Below, one piece after another: positions 54,120 through 63,820 of a stretch of DNA of 64,000 nt; within the stretch, counting starts at the first letter, position 1, and every line of letters starts with the position of its first letter. This DNA is from Streptomyces aureoverticillatus (GTDB taxonomy: Bacteria > Actinomycetota > Actinomycetes > Streptomycetales > Streptomycetaceae), in NCBI RefSeq assembly GCF_014649395.1, contig NZ_BMSY01000005.1, positions 496,001-560,000 on the forward strand, written 5' to 3'. Made by a program: the position numbers and the translations under genes. Below the pieces are notes generated by a model. That model was not told the origin of the DNA. It worked only from the letters and a program-made list of their open reading frames with translations, and searched no databases.

Positions 54120-55397
54120 ATGACCATGACGAGGCTTCGCAACACATTGATCGCGGGGACGCGGGGCCTGTACCTGGCGATCGTCTCGCTGGCCGGGTCG
54201 ATCACGCTCTTCGTGTTCTCGGTCCTGTCGATCGCCTTCATCCTGCTGGGGATCGGCGTCCTCACCACGCCCGCGGTCCTCACCGCCGTGCGCAAGTACG
54301 CGAACCTGCGCCGCGTCCAGGCCGGTGAGTGGTCGGACGTCCACATCCCGGTCCCCTACCGGAAGCGCCCCGCCGACCTGCGCTCCGGCGTCACCGGGCA
54401 GGTCGAGCGCTGCTCGCTGCTGCTGAAGGACCCGGCGACCTGGCGGGACCTGCAGTGGCTCCTGGTCGACATGACGGCGGGATTCGTCGTCGTGATCTTC
54501 GCGCCCGCCCTGGTGCTGTATCCGGTGTACGGGTGGGTGCTCGCCCTCGGCGTCTGGAAGCCGATCTACAACGCGGGCGGCGGCGAGTGGTACGGCTTCA
54601 TCCACGTGAACTCGCAGATGGCGGCGAACGGCGCCGCCGCGCTCGGCACGGCGCTCGCCGTCCTGGCCCTCTTCGTCAACCCGGCCGTCGTCCGCGGCCA
54701 CTTCCTGCTCGCCCGCACCCTGCTCGCCCCCACGGCCTCCATGCGGGAGCGCGCACTGGCGCAGCGCGTGGACCGGCTGGAGGAGACCCGGTACGACGCG
54801 GTGGACACCTCCGCCGCCGAACTGCGCCGCATCGAGCGCGATCTGCACGACGGCGCGCAGGCCCGCCTGGTCGCCATGGGCATGGACCTCGGCACCATCG
54901 AGGCGCTGGTCGAGAAGGACCCGGCCAAGGCCAAGGAGATGATCGCCAAGGCCCGGCAGAACTCCGGCGAGGCGCTGACCGAGCTGCGCGACCTGGTCCG
55001 CGGCATCCACCCGCCGGTGCTCGCCGAGCGCGGCCTCGGCGACGCCGTGAAGGCGCTCGCGCTGCGCCTGCCGGTGCCCACCGAGGTGGACGTGGACCTG
55101 CCGGGCCGGGCGGAGGAACCGGTGGAGGCGGCCGCGTACTTCGCGGTGAGCGAGGCCCTGACCAACGCGGTGAAGTACGCGGAGGCGGACCGCGTCTGGG
55201 TGGACGTGCACCACGAGCAGGGCATGCTCCGCATCGCGGTCACCGACAACGGCAAGGGCGGCGCGGTGCTGGGCGCCGGGTCCGGGCTGAGCGGGATCGA
55301 ACGGCGACTCGGTACATTCGACGGCGTACTGGCCGTCAGCAGTCCGGTTGGCGGCCCGACCATGGTGACCATGGAGATCCCTTGCGAGTTGTCCTAG
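54120..55397 (+). CDS. Membrane sensor histidine kinase (DesK/NarL-partner type)
   Basis: 425 aa. Hydrophobic segments (about 15-60 and 115-190), a sensor-like region, then HisKA_3 with IERDLHDGAQARL (His243) and an HATPase domain (NAVKYAEADRV, TDNGKGGA, GLSGIERRLG). A second ATG at 54126 is also possible; GAGGA is 4 nt before the first and 10 before the second. The response regulator start overlaps its 3' end by 16 bp, so the pair is translated together. The signal is unknown. Confidence 0.88.
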   Translation: MTMTRLRNTLIAGTRGLYLAIVSLAGSITLFVFSVLSIAFILLGIGVLTTPAVLTAVRKYANLRRVQAGEWSDVHIPVPYRKRPADLRSGVTGQVERCSLLLKDPATWRDLQWLLVDMTAGFVVVIFAPALVLYPVYGWVLALGVWKPIYNAGGGEWYGFIHVNSQMAANGAAALGTALAVLALFVNPAVVRGHFLLARTLLAPTASMRERALAQRVDRLEETRYDAVDTSAAELRRIERDLHDGAQARLVAMGMDLGTIEALVEKDPAKAKEMIAKARQNSGEALTELRDLVRGIHPPVLAERGLGDAVKALALRLPVPTEVDVDLPGRAEEPVEAAAYFAVSEALTNAVKYAEADRVWVDVHHEQGMLRIAVTDNGKGGAVLGAGSGLSGIERRLGTFDGVLAVSSPVGGPTMVTMEIPCELS

Positions 55398-56032
55398 CCG
55401 AAGATCTCTTCCTGCTGCGCGACGGCCTCGTGCGGATGCTGGAGGCGTTCGACTTCGAGATCGCGGCGGCCGTCGAGACCGGGCCCGAACTGACCAAGGC
55501 CCTGACCGAATTGCGGCCGGACGTCGCCGTCGTCGACGTCCGGCTGCCGCCGTCGCACACGGACGAGGGACTCCAGTGCGCGCTCGCCGCCCGCCGGGCC
55601 CGGCCGGGCCTGCCGGTGCTCGTGCTCTCGCAGCACGTGGAGCAGTTGTACGCGCGCGAGCTGCTCGCCGACGGCAACGGCGGGGTCGGCTATCTCCTCA
55701 AGGACCGGGTCTTCGACGCGGAGCAGTTCATCGACGCGGTGCGCCGGGTCGCCGCGGGCGGCACCGCGATGGACCCGACGGTCATCCAGCAGCTCCTGTC
55801 ACGCCACACCACCGACGAGCCGCTCGGCGCGCTCACCCCGCGTGAGCGCGAGGTTCTCGAACTGATGGCGCAGGGGCGGTCCAACGCCGCGATCGCGGCG
55901 CAGCTCGTGGTGACCGAGCGGGCCATCGCGAAGCACACCTCAAATATTTTCGCGAAGCTCGGTCTGCCGGTGTCGGACGACGACAACCGCCGTGTCCTCG
56001 CGGTTCTCGCCTATCTCGATCAAGGGCATTGA
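55382..56032 (+). CDS. LuxR/NarL-family response regulator
   Basis: 216 aa. Receiver domain (1-125) with Asp52 in VVDVRLP as the phosphoacceptor, and a C-terminal LuxR helix-turn-helix (about 150-205; LTPREREVLELMAQGRSNAAIA). TTG at 55382 is the only start that keeps the receiver whole: GGAG lies 6 nt upstream and no ATG or GTG is in frame there. It overlaps the kinase gene. Likely target: the divergent MMPL gene or its own operon (inferred). Confidence 0.88.
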   Translation: MRVVLAEDLFLLRDGLVRMLEAFDFEIAAAVETGPELTKALTELRPDVAVVDVRLPPSHTDEGLQCALAARRARPGLPVLVLSQHVEQLYARELLADGNGGVGYLLKDRVFDAEQFIDAVRRVAAGGTAMDPTVIQQLLSRHTTDEPLGALTPREREVLELMAQGRSNAAIAAQLVVTERAIAKHTSNIFAKLGLPVSDDDNRRVLAVLAYLDQGH

Positions 56033-56106
56033 TTCTTGCGGGAGTTGACGCCGAGAATTTCGGTGAGCCGTTGAACGACGCGGTCCGCTGATGCGTACGT
56101 AGCCCC

Positions 56107-57648
56107 ATGGGACGCACCTCACGACGCACGTCACGAAAACGATCAAAGCTGGCCGGCCGGGCGATCGCCGCTTCGGCGGCGCTCATCCTGGGCGGCGGCG
56201 GACTTGTCGCGGTGAATGTCTACGCGAACGCCGACGAAAGCGACGGTCCACCGCCCAACAGCCAGGCACAGGTCCAGAACCAGAACGGCGGCGGGCAGCA
56301 GGCGAGCACCATCAGCTGTCCCGACGTCGGCAATCAGCTCCCGGAGGTTCCCGACGGGGCACGCGCCGAGGTCGACCGCGAACTCGCCGCCCTCGACAGC
56401 CAGATCACCGACGCCTACGCGCGATTCGCCGAGGCCGAGGACAAGAATTCCGTACTCGGCCCGCTGGAGGAGCAGCGGCGGCCGACCATCGAGAACATCC
56501 GGTCCGCGATCGACCGGGGCGGCCGGGCGCCCGAGAACCTGGACGGCATGGCGCCGTGCACCCTGCGCGCCGACGACGACGGCGGCTTCCCGCAGGGCGG
56601 TGACCAGGGACAGGGCGGCCAGGACCAGGGCGGCGGCGAAGGCGACCAGGGGCAGGACGGCGGCCAGGACCAAGGCCAGGGGCAGGGCGACGGGGACCAG
56701 GGTCAGGGGCAGGGCAAGGGAGACGACCAAGGCCAAGGCCAGGGTCAGGGCCAGGCCGGAAACGGCCCCGAAGCCGGTGACTTCGTCGACATCACGACCG
56801 TTCAGCCCAATGTCCAGAAGCCGCGCAAACAACGCGGCGCGTCACGCGGCACGTTCACCACGAATTGCGGCACGAACGAGAACGGAAAGTTCAATCCAGA
56901 CAATGTCATCGTCGCGCCCGGTGTGAGCAATGGCGCCCACCATATGCACGATTACGTCGGAAATCAGGAGACGGATGCCTTCTCCAGTGACGACGACCTC
57001 GCGAACGGTGACACGAGCTGCCGAAACCAGGGCGACAAGTCCACGTATTACTGGCCCGTCCTGAGGCTGCAGAACGGAAACGACGAGAACGACGCGGACG
57101 CGGACGGCGGCGGCCGGGACAAGAACGTCGGCGAGATCCAGACGCCGGACCAGGTCACGCTGAAGTTCGTCGGAAGTCCGGTGAGCAAGGTGACCGCGAT
57201 GCCGCGTTTCCTGCGCATCATCACCGGTGACGCCAAGGCGTTCACCAATGGTGACGCGAATGCCAACGCCTCCTGGAGCTGCACCGGATTCGAGAACCGG
57301 CAGCTGAAGGACAAATACCCGATCTGCCCCGAAGGCAGCAAGGTCGTCCGCACCTTCAACTTCCAGAGCTGCTGGGACGGGCAGAACACCGACAGCGCCA
57401 ACCACCGCACCCACGTCGCGTTCGCCGACCCGCGCAGCGGCCGCTGCCCGCAGGGCTTCCGCGCCATCCCGCAGCTCGTGCAGCGCGTCGTCTACGACGT
57501 GCCGCCGGGGCCCGGCTTCGCCGTGGACTCCTTCCCCGAGCAACTGCACAAGCCCATCACCGATCACGGTGACTTCATCAACGTGTTCGACGAGAGGCTG
57601 ATGCAGCGCGTCGCCAAGTGCGTCAACGACGGGCGCCGCTGTACTTAG
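56107..57648 (+). CDS. Secreted DUF1996 protein with Gln/Gly-rich linker
   Basis: 513 aa. A basic N terminus and signal or membrane anchor (about 15-40), a helical part with Cys71 and Cys151, a low-complexity linker of GQ, GQDQ and GDQ repeats (about 157-219), and a DUF1996 domain (about 235-505) with GVSNGAHHMHDYVGN and SCWDGQNTDSANHRTHVAF. DUF1996 occurs in fungi and actinobacteria as a secreted domain; its role is not established, though the His-rich core could bind metal. Confidence 0.85.
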   Translation: MGRTSRRTSRKRSKLAGRAIAASAALILGGGGLVAVNVYANADESDGPPPNSQAQVQNQNGGGQQASTISCPDVGNQLPEVPDGARAEVDRELAALDSQITDAYARFAEAEDKNSVLGPLEEQRRPTIENIRSAIDRGGRAPENLDGMAPCTLRADDDGGFPQGGDQGQGGQDQGGGEGDQGQDGGQDQGQGQGDGDQGQGQGKGDDQGQGQGQGQAGNGPEAGDFVDITTVQPNVQKPRKQRGASRGTFTTNCGTNENGKFNPDNVIVAPGVSNGAHHMHDYVGNQETDAFSSDDDLANGDTSCRNQGDKSTYYWPVLRLQNGNDENDADADGGGRDKNVGEIQTPDQVTLKFVGSPVSKVTAMPRFLRIITGDAKAFTNGDANANASWSCTGFENRQLKDKYPICPEGSKVVRTFNFQSCWDGQNTDSANHRTHVAFADPRSGRCPQGFRAIPQLVQRVVYDVPPGPGFAVDSFPEQLHKPITDHGDFINVFDERLMQRVAKCVNDGRRCT

Positions 57649-57670
57649 TGCTTCGCCGGAACTGCGGGCC

Positions 57671-57748
57671 GTCTGTGGCTGGTCGCGCCCGCGCGGCGGA
57701 GCCGCATGTGTCACGACCCCGCGCCCCTTCGGGGCGCTTGCCCCACCC
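57671..57748. repeat. Dispersed repeat with GCGCCCC-TTC-GGGGCGC hairpin
   Basis: GGCTGGTCGCGCC and GCGCCCCTTCGGGGCGC (57721-57737) occur here in the gap between DUF1996 and the next gene; the same type of sequence is frequent between Streptomyces genes and may act as terminator. Confidence 0.5.
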
Positions 57749-57832
57749 AAGACTGCTGCGCGGTCAGCTCGCGCGGTGACCGGAGTGCCCTATGTGCCCA
57801 GGGCCCGGACCTCGCTCCCCCCACCACGCCAC

Positions 57833-58285
57833 TCATCCGGAGTGGTGCGAGGCCCGCTCCACCGTCCCGCCGAGCCGGCCGCGCAGCGCGCCGACCACGG
57901 CAGGGTCGCCGACGGCGACCCACTTCCTGCCGACCAGATACGTACCGCCGTAGTCCTTGGCCGAATTCAGCCAGTCGCGTTCACCGCGGTCGGTGGCGAA
58001 GGTCGCCAGGACGAAACGGCCGTCCTCGTTCTGGCAGTTGGCCTGCCGCAGCTCGGCGGCGTCCGTCTGGATGTCGGGCGCGCACTCGGCCTTCGCGGCG
58101 ATCTGCTCCAGGGTGCCGGTGGCCGCCATCGGCGCGGCTTTCGCCGGGCGGTCCGCGCCGTCACCGCCGGAGCCGCCGGAGCCGCCGGAGCCACCGGCGT
58201 CCGAGTCGGCCGCGAGCCCCGCCGCGATCACCAGGCCCAGCGTCGTGGCCGAAAGCGCTCCCGCGGCCCACACCATCTTCCTCAT
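57833..58285 (-). CDS. Small secreted protein of unknown function
   Basis: 150 aa. Signal peptide at 1-27, a Gly/Ser spacer, then a domain (about 55-150) with two cysteines (AECAPDI and ANCQNEDG) and CQNEDGRFVLATFATDRGERDWL; a YLVGRKWVAVGD end. The two cysteines may form a disulfide. AGGAGG precedes the ATG. No family recognised; it is divergent from the GH89 gene. Confidence 0.7.
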   Translation of the reverse strand: MRKMVWAAGALSATTLGLVIAAGLAADSDAGGSGGSGGSGGDGADRPAKAAPMAATGTLEQIAAKAECAPDIQTDAAELRQANCQNEDGRFVLATFATDRGERDWLNSAKDYGGTYLVGRKWVAVGDPAVVGALRGRLGGTVERASHHSG

Positions 58286-58399
58286 CCGCTTCCTCCTGTC
58301 CCGTCCGGCGATGTGAACTCGCCTTCTCCGTACGCACCGTTGAGCGCCGGAGGCCGCCCGGATACCGTGCGCCGCAGTCATCGACGCAGGGGGGTACAC

Positions 58400-61300
58400 A
58401 TGTCCGGACCGTCACCGTCGCGACGCTCCGTGCTCGGAACCGCCGGTGCCATCGGCCTCGCGGGTGTCGGGGGCCTGGGTGCCGTCGCCGGCACCCCGCT
58501 CCCGGCCCACGCGGCCGAGGGGCCCGCCGAGGGCCCCGCCCTCGATACGGATTCCGCGCGCTCCGTGCTCAATCGGCAACTCCCGCACCACGCGGACCAG
58601 TTCAGACTGAGACTCGTCCCGGCTCGAAACGGCCGGGACCGCTTCCGCGTGACCGGCACCTCGGGACGCATCGAGGTGTCCGGCACCACTCCCGCCGTGC
58701 TGCTCACGGGAGTCCACTGGTATCTGAAGTACGTGTGCGGGGCGCACATAGCCTGGAACGGCAGCCAGCTCGACCTGCCCCGCCGCCTGCCCGCGCCCGA
58801 GCGCCCGCTGGAGCGCTCCACGGCGCTCCCCCACCGGTTCGCCCTCAACGACACCAACGACGGCTACACCGCCCCGTACGCCGACTGGCCGTACTGGGAG
58901 CGGATGATCGACGTCCTGGCACTGCACGGCTGCAACGAAGTCCTGGTCATCGCGGGCACGGAGGCCGTCTACCACCGCGTCCTGAAGGACTTCCACTACA
59001 CCGACGCGGAGTCCCGCGCCTGGCTGCCCGCGCCCTCGCACCAGCCGTGGTGGCTCCTGCAGAACCTGTCCGGCTACGGCGGCCCGCTCTCGCCCGAGAT
59101 CATCGACCGGCGCGTGGAGCTGGGGCAAAGGATCGTGGACCGGCTGCGCGAACTCGGCATGGCCCCGGTGTTCCCCGGCTACTACGGGCACGTGCCGGAC
59201 GGCTTCGTGGCGCGGAACGGCGGTGACGCGCGCGTCGTGCCGCAGGGCACCTGGCACGGCTTCAAGCGCCCCGACTGGCTGGATCCGCGCACGGACGCCT
59301 TCGCGCAGGTGGCCGCGTCCTTCTACCGCCACCAGCAGGAACTGTTCGGCGCGGCACGGCACTTCAAGATGGACCTGCTGCACGAGGGCGGCACCCCGGG
59401 CGACGTGCCCGTGCCGGACGCCGCGCGCGGTGTGGAGCGCGCGCTCCAGAAGGCGCACGCGGGCGCGACCTGGGTGATCCTCGGCTGGCAGGAGAACCCG
59501 CTGCCCGCGCTCCTCGACGCCATCGACAAGAAGAAGATGCTGATAGTCGACGGTGTCTCCGACCGCTACCAGAGCGTCACCGACCGCGAGAAGGACTGGG
59601 GCGGCACGCCCTACGCCTTCGGCACGATCCCGAACTTCGGCGGCCGCTCCACCATCGGCGCCCGCACCCACCTCTGGCAGGAGAAGTTCTTCGCCTGGCG
59701 CGACAAGGAGAACAGCGCGCTCGCGGGCACGGCATACCTGCCCGAGGCCACCGACCGCGACCCGGCGGCCTTCGAGCTGTTCTCCGAGCTGGCCTGGATG
59801 GACGACGAGGTGGACCGGTCGGAATGGTTCTCCGCGTACGCCGACTTCCGCTACGGCGGCCGCGACCGGGACGCCCGCGCCGCCTGGCGGGCCCTGCACG
59901 ACACCGCGTACCAGCACAAGGCCGTCGAGCGCAGCGACCCGCACGACTCGCTGTTCGCCGCGCGCCCCGACCTCTCCGCGAACCGCGCCGCCGAGTACGC
60001 GCCGCGCGCCCTCACCTACGACCCGGGCCGCTTCGACGCCGCCCTGAGCGGGCTGCTCGGCGTCGCGGGCGGACTGCGGCGCAGCGCGGCCTACAAGCAC
60101 GATCTCGTCGATGTGGCCCGGCAGGCCCTGGCCCACCGCAGCCGCCAGCTCCTGCCGCAGCTCAAGACGGCGTACGAGCGCAAGGACCAGGACACCTTCC
60201 GTGCCCTGTCGAACCTGTGGCTGCGCCTGATGCGGCTCTCCGACGACGTCACGGGCACGCACCCGGCGTTCCTGCTCGGCCCCTGGATCGAGGACGCGCG
60301 CCGCCTGGCCACCAACGACACCGAGCGCGTCGAGTTCGAGCGCACCGCGAAGGTCCTCATCACGGTGTGGGGCGACCGGCCCACGTCGGACCCCGGCAAT
60401 CTGCACGACTACGGCAACCGCGAGTGGCACGGCCTGACCGCGGACTTCTATCTGCCGCGCTGGCAGAAGTGGCTCGACGAACTCGCGGACGCGCTCGCGG
60501 CCGGGCGCGCCCCCACGCCCGTCGACTGGTTCGGGGCGGTGGAGGAGCCGTGGACGCGCGAGCGCAAGGACTATCCGCTGCGGCCCGTCGCCGACCCCTA
60601 CCGCACCGCGTCCCGTGTACGTGACGTGCTGGCCCGGGCCCCCTACCAGGGCTCCCTGGAGGTCACCGCCCGGCCCCCCTCGTTCCCGCCCGGCGGGCAC
60701 GCGCGCCTGGAGGCGCTGTTCCGCAACGTCAACGGGCTGCGCGCCACCGGCCGCGTCGACTTCACGCTCACCGGCCTCGACGCCGAGCCCGAAGGGCCGA
60801 CGTCACTGCCCCGGGTGCCCGCGGCGGGCACCGGCACGGTGGCCTGGCGGGTGACCGCCCCGGACACCCCGCTCGACCGGCCGCTGCGGCCACTGCCCTA
60901 CACGCTCACCGCGCGGTACGGCCCGCAGGGCGAGAAGCGGGTGCGGGCCGTGCACGAGGGCACCCTGTTCGTGGCGGGGCCGGTGTCGGCGGAATGGAAG
61001 ACGTACACCAACAACGCGGCCGTCTTCGGCGAGCTGGGCGGGCGGTACGCCATCGACGGGGCGGGCGCCGACCTGTGGCGGGGCACGACGGAGTTCGGCG
61101 CCCTCTACCGGCCGGGAGCGCTGCGGGACGGGGTGTCCGTCACGCTGCGGGTCGACTCCCAGGCGAACACCGGCCCCTGGGCCCGCGCCGGAATCATCGC
61201 CCGCAACTCCCTCGCCACGCCCGGCTCCCCGGGCTTCCTCAACCTGGCCGTCACGCCCGCCAACGGCGTCGTGCTCTCCTACGACACGACCGGGGACGGG

Positions 61301-61543
61301 ACGCTGGACACGTACAAGCGGATCACCGGGGTGAAGGCGCCGGTGCTGCTCCGTCTTTCGCGGGCGGGCGGCACGTTCACCGGTGCTCTGTCCACCGACG
61401 ACGGGGGCACGTGGCGGACGGTCGCCACGGTGCCCGTGCCGGGGGCCGCCGACGTCCAGGACGTCGGGATGTTCATGACGGCGACGAATGGGGGTGCCGG
61501 GGGGCGGGGGACGGTGGAGTTCAGCGGGTGGGCTCTGGGGTGA
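58400..61543 (+). CDS. Tat-exported alpha-N-acetylglucosaminidase (GH89)
   Basis: 1047 aa. A twin-arginine signal SRRSVLGTAGAIGLAG at residues 7-22, then a NAGLU N-terminal domain, an eight-fold barrel (about 140-460; SDRFALNDTNDGYTAPYADWPYWERMIDVLALHG region and DLLHEGGTPG with Glu329) and a C-terminal NAGLU helical domain (about 470-700), followed by two beta domains (about 730-1045) for carbohydrate binding. It should hydrolyse terminal alpha-GlcNAc from secreted glycans or mucin-like substrates. Neighbour of a dispersed repeat pair. Confidence 0.85.
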   Translation: MSGPSPSRRSVLGTAGAIGLAGVGGLGAVAGTPLPAHAAEGPAEGPALDTDSARSVLNRQLPHHADQFRLRLVPARNGRDRFRVTGTSGRIEVSGTTPAVLLTGVHWYLKYVCGAHIAWNGSQLDLPRRLPAPERPLERSTALPHRFALNDTNDGYTAPYADWPYWERMIDVLALHGCNEVLVIAGTEAVYHRVLKDFHYTDAESRAWLPAPSHQPWWLLQNLSGYGGPLSPEIIDRRVELGQRIVDRLRELGMAPVFPGYYGHVPDGFVARNGGDARVVPQGTWHGFKRPDWLDPRTDAFAQVAASFYRHQQELFGAARHFKMDLLHEGGTPGDVPVPDAARGVERALQKAHAGATWVILGWQENPLPALLDAIDKKKMLIVDGVSDRYQSVTDREKDWGGTPYAFGTIPNFGGRSTIGARTHLWQEKFFAWRDKENSALAGTAYLPEATDRDPAAFELFSELAWMDDEVDRSEWFSAYADFRYGGRDRDARAAWRALHDTAYQHKAVERSDPHDSLFAARPDLSANRAAEYAPRALTYDPGRFDAALSGLLGVAGGLRRSAAYKHDLVDVARQALAHRSRQLLPQLKTAYERKDQDTFRALSNLWLRLMRLSDDVTGTHPAFLLGPWIEDARRLATNDTERVEFERTAKVLITVWGDRPTSDPGNLHDYGNREWHGLTADFYLPRWQKWLDELADALAAGRAPTPVDWFGAVEEPWTRERKDYPLRPVADPYRTASRVRDVLARAPYQGSLEVTARPPSFPPGGHARLEALFRNVNGLRATGRVDFTLTGLDAEPEGPTSLPRVPAAGTGTVAWRVTAPDTPLDRPLRPLPYTLTARYGPQGEKRVRAVHEGTLFVAGPVSAEWKTYTNNAAVFGELGGRYAIDGAGADLWRGTTEFGALYRPGALRDGVSVTLRVDSQANTGPWARAGIIARNSLATPGSPGFLNLAVTPANGVVLSYDTTGDGTLDTYKRITGVKAPVLLRLSRAGGTFTGALSTDDGGTWRTVATVPVPGAADVQDVGMFMTATNGGAGGRGTVEFSGWALG

Positions 61544-61568
61544 GGTCCGGGGGCCCTGCCGGGAGGCT

Positions 61569-61663
61569 CCCCAATCCCGCCCCTTCCCGTAACCAGGGGG
61601 CTCCGCCCCCTGGACCCCCGCTGATCGCCGCTTCGCGGCTCGTCCTCAAACGCCGGACGGGCT
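61569..61663. repeat. Dispersed GC-rich repeat, copy B
   Basis: CCCCAATCCCGCCCCTTCCC ... GATCGCCGCTTCGCGGCTCG ... CGCCGGACGGGCT. Lies just after the GH89 stop. Confidence 0.7.
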
Positions 61664-61683
61664 AGAACTTACCGGCACAATTT

Positions 61684-61756
61684 CAGCCCCTCCGGCGATT
61701 GAGGAGCGGGGGTCTGGGGGCAGAGCCCCCAGTCTCGGGAAGGGGCGGGGTTGGGG
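61684..61756. repeat. Dispersed GC-rich repeat, copy C (inverted)
   Basis: The reverse complement begins CCCCAACCCCGCCCCTTCCC and ends with ATCGCCGGAGGGGCTG, so copies B and C face each other across about 20 bp between two convergent genes and could form a long hairpin or terminator. Confidence 0.7.
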
Positions 61757-61761
61757 AAGGC

Positions 61762-63747
61762 TCAGCGCAGCGTCTCTACCGTCTCGCCGTTAGGGAGGCT
61801 GCCCGTCACCTGCGGGCGGGCGCCCTGGCGGCTGCGTACGGCAAGCGTATTGCCGGAGGCCCGCTCGCCGCCGGAAACGGAGATCGAGGACACGTCCTTG
61901 CTGCCCGCGGCAAGGAGATACCAGCTCCCGGCACGGGACTTCCACAGCACCCCGGCCAACACCGAAGGCTCCCGCACTCCACAAGCCGCACCCCCCTCCG
62001 CCTTGGCGGCGACGGCCCCGGCCCGAGCCCCGGGCGTGACGAACTGGGCGAGCACCCGCCCCCCGCCGCCCCGCCACGTCTCGGCCCGCGTGCACACCCA
62101 CTCGGCGCTCCCGGCCCCGTCGGGGAGGGGCTGACGGGCGTACGCCCAGGCGTTCACGGCCCGCACCCCGTGCGACCGGGCCGCGGCGAGCGAACAGGCG
62201 GTTTGCGACCAGTCCTTGGCCGCGGCCTCGCGGGGCGCGTCCGGCCGGCCGGCGGTGAGGTGGGCGGGTGTGAGCTCGCCGAGGTCGGTGGTGAGGCGCG
62301 CGGTGCCGGAGTGGTCGCGCAGCTGGAGGGCGTTCCAGGAGCGGCACTCGCGGGCGAGGGCGGGGCTGGAGAAGGGGTCGGTGACCCCGTCGGCGGTGCG
62401 CCGCAGCGCCATCGCCTCGCCGCCGGGCTTCAACAGGTCCCGCACGGCGGCGGTCCGCACCCAAGGGGCCGTCAGATAGCGCACGTTGCCGTCGGCGCGG
62501 CCGACCACGACGGCCCCGGCGTCGGCGGCGTCCGCCCCGTCGACGCGCGCGAAGTCCAGCGCGGCGCCGCCGGTGCCTTCCCGCGGCTCGGCGTACCGCA
62601 CGACGCGCATGCCGTCGTACAGCAGCACCACACGCGCCCCGTCGACGGGCCCCGCGAACAGCAGCTGCGCGGGTCCGGGCGGCGCTCCCGAGGCGGTGCC
62701 GGGCGTGGCGGAGACCCGCACGGACTCGCCGGGCCGCGCCCACACGGCGAGCGCGCGCCGCAACAGCGCCTGGTCGTCGACGAGTTCGCCGCGGGCGGGC
62801 CACACGGAGAAGTCGGTGCGCGCGGACTGCTTCCAGGCGGTGGGCGCGGCCTTGGTCAGCCGGCCGGGGTCGAGGGCGGCCTCGGCGGCGGGGTTCTTCG
62901 CGTACGGGGGCGCGGCGGCGCCGTCCGGGCCCCAGCCGTCGCCGGGCATGCCGAGCAGCGCCCCGCACACGAGCGCGGCGACGGCGGCGACGCCCGCGGC
63001 CTTCAGATGCTGACGGCGCCGCATCAGGTCGGTGGGCCGGGCCTGAAGGGAGCAGGGGTCGAACTCGGGCGATTCGAGGAGTGCGGCCGCGCTCCTGCCG
63101 TCGGCCGCCACGGGGGCGCCGGCGGCGGCGAGCGCGGCGTCGATGCCGTCGGCCTCCGTGTTCTCGGTACCTTTGGCGCCTTTCGCGCCTTTCGCGCCTT
63201 CGGTGTCGACGCCGATCGCGTCAAGGACGCGCCGCACCTCGTCGTCCGTGAGCCGTTCGAGACCGCGCAGCACGTACGCGGCGCGGGCGGGCCCGGACAG
63301 CGCGGCGAGCCGCTGGTCCAGGGCGAGTTCGTCGGCCCCGCCGGAGCGGGGGAACAGCCGCAGGCCCCACACCTGCGGCAGCAGCGGCGGCAGTTGGGCG
63401 CGCCTGGGCCAGGCCGCCCGGCGCAGCGGCAGGCCGGCGTCGAGGGCGGCGCGCAGGACCTGGCTGCGTACGTAGGCGTAGCCGGGGTCGGTGCCGCGGC
63501 CCGCGGGCCTGCGCTGGTCGGGGAGGACCGGGGCGGTGGCGCGGCCGCGCGGCAGGGCCCGCTGGACCAGGGAGTGCGCGGTCAGGACGCGGCGGTTGCG
63601 GCCGAGGCCCGGCGGCAGCACCAGGTAGGCGAGGCGGACCAGGCGCGGGTAGTGCTCGACGAGGGCGGCCTCGGCCTGCTCGACGTCGACGACGGTGGCG
63701 GCGGAGCCGTGCGGCGCTGCGGCTTTCGTGGACTGCGATGACGACAC
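61762..63747 (-). CDS. Sigma-factor-like cytoplasmic domain fused to a membrane-anchored extracellular domain
   Basis: 661 aa. The N-terminal 190 residues look like a degenerate ECF sigma factor: VEQAEAALVEHYPRLVRLAYLVLP resembles region 2 and LAALSGPARAAYVLRGLERLTDDEVRRVL region 4. A short AKG repeat (GAKGAKGAKG) and a basic stretch lead to one membrane helix (about 262-282), and the rest (about 290-661) is an extracellular Ala/Gly-rich domain with several cysteines. GTG start. No recognised family for the whole protein. Convergent with GH89. Confidence 0.65.
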   Translation of the reverse strand: MSSSQSTKAAAPHGSAATVVDVEQAEAALVEHYPRLVRLAYLVLPPGLGRNRRVLTAHSLVQRALPRGRATAPVLPDQRRPAGRGTDPGYAYVRSQVLRAALDAGLPLRRAAWPRRAQLPPLLPQVWGLRLFPRSGGADELALDQRLAALSGPARAAYVLRGLERLTDDEVRRVLDAIGVDTEGAKGAKGAKGTENTEADGIDAALAAAGAPVAADGRSAAALLESPEFDPCSLQARPTDLMRRRQHLKAAGVAAVAALVCGALLGMPGDGWGPDGAAAPPYAKNPAAEAALDPGRLTKAAPTAWKQSARTDFSVWPARGELVDDQALLRRALAVWARPGESVRVSATPGTASGAPPGPAQLLFAGPVDGARVVLLYDGMRVVRYAEPREGTGGAALDFARVDGADAADAGAVVVGRADGNVRYLTAPWVRTAAVRDLLKPGGEAMALRRTADGVTDPFSSPALARECRSWNALQLRDHSGTARLTTDLGELTPAHLTAGRPDAPREAAAKDWSQTACSLAAARSHGVRAVNAWAYARQPLPDGAGSAEWVCTRAETWRGGGGRVLAQFVTPGARAGAVAAKAEGGAACGVREPSVLAGVLWKSRAGSWYLLAAGSKDVSSISVSGGERASGNTLAVRSRQGARPQVTGSLPNGETVETLR

Positions 63748-63820
63748 GTTCAGCAGAACGAGCGAATCGTCCGGCGGTCACTTCACGCTGGTGAGCGCAC
63801 CGGCTCCGCCGGGGTCACAT

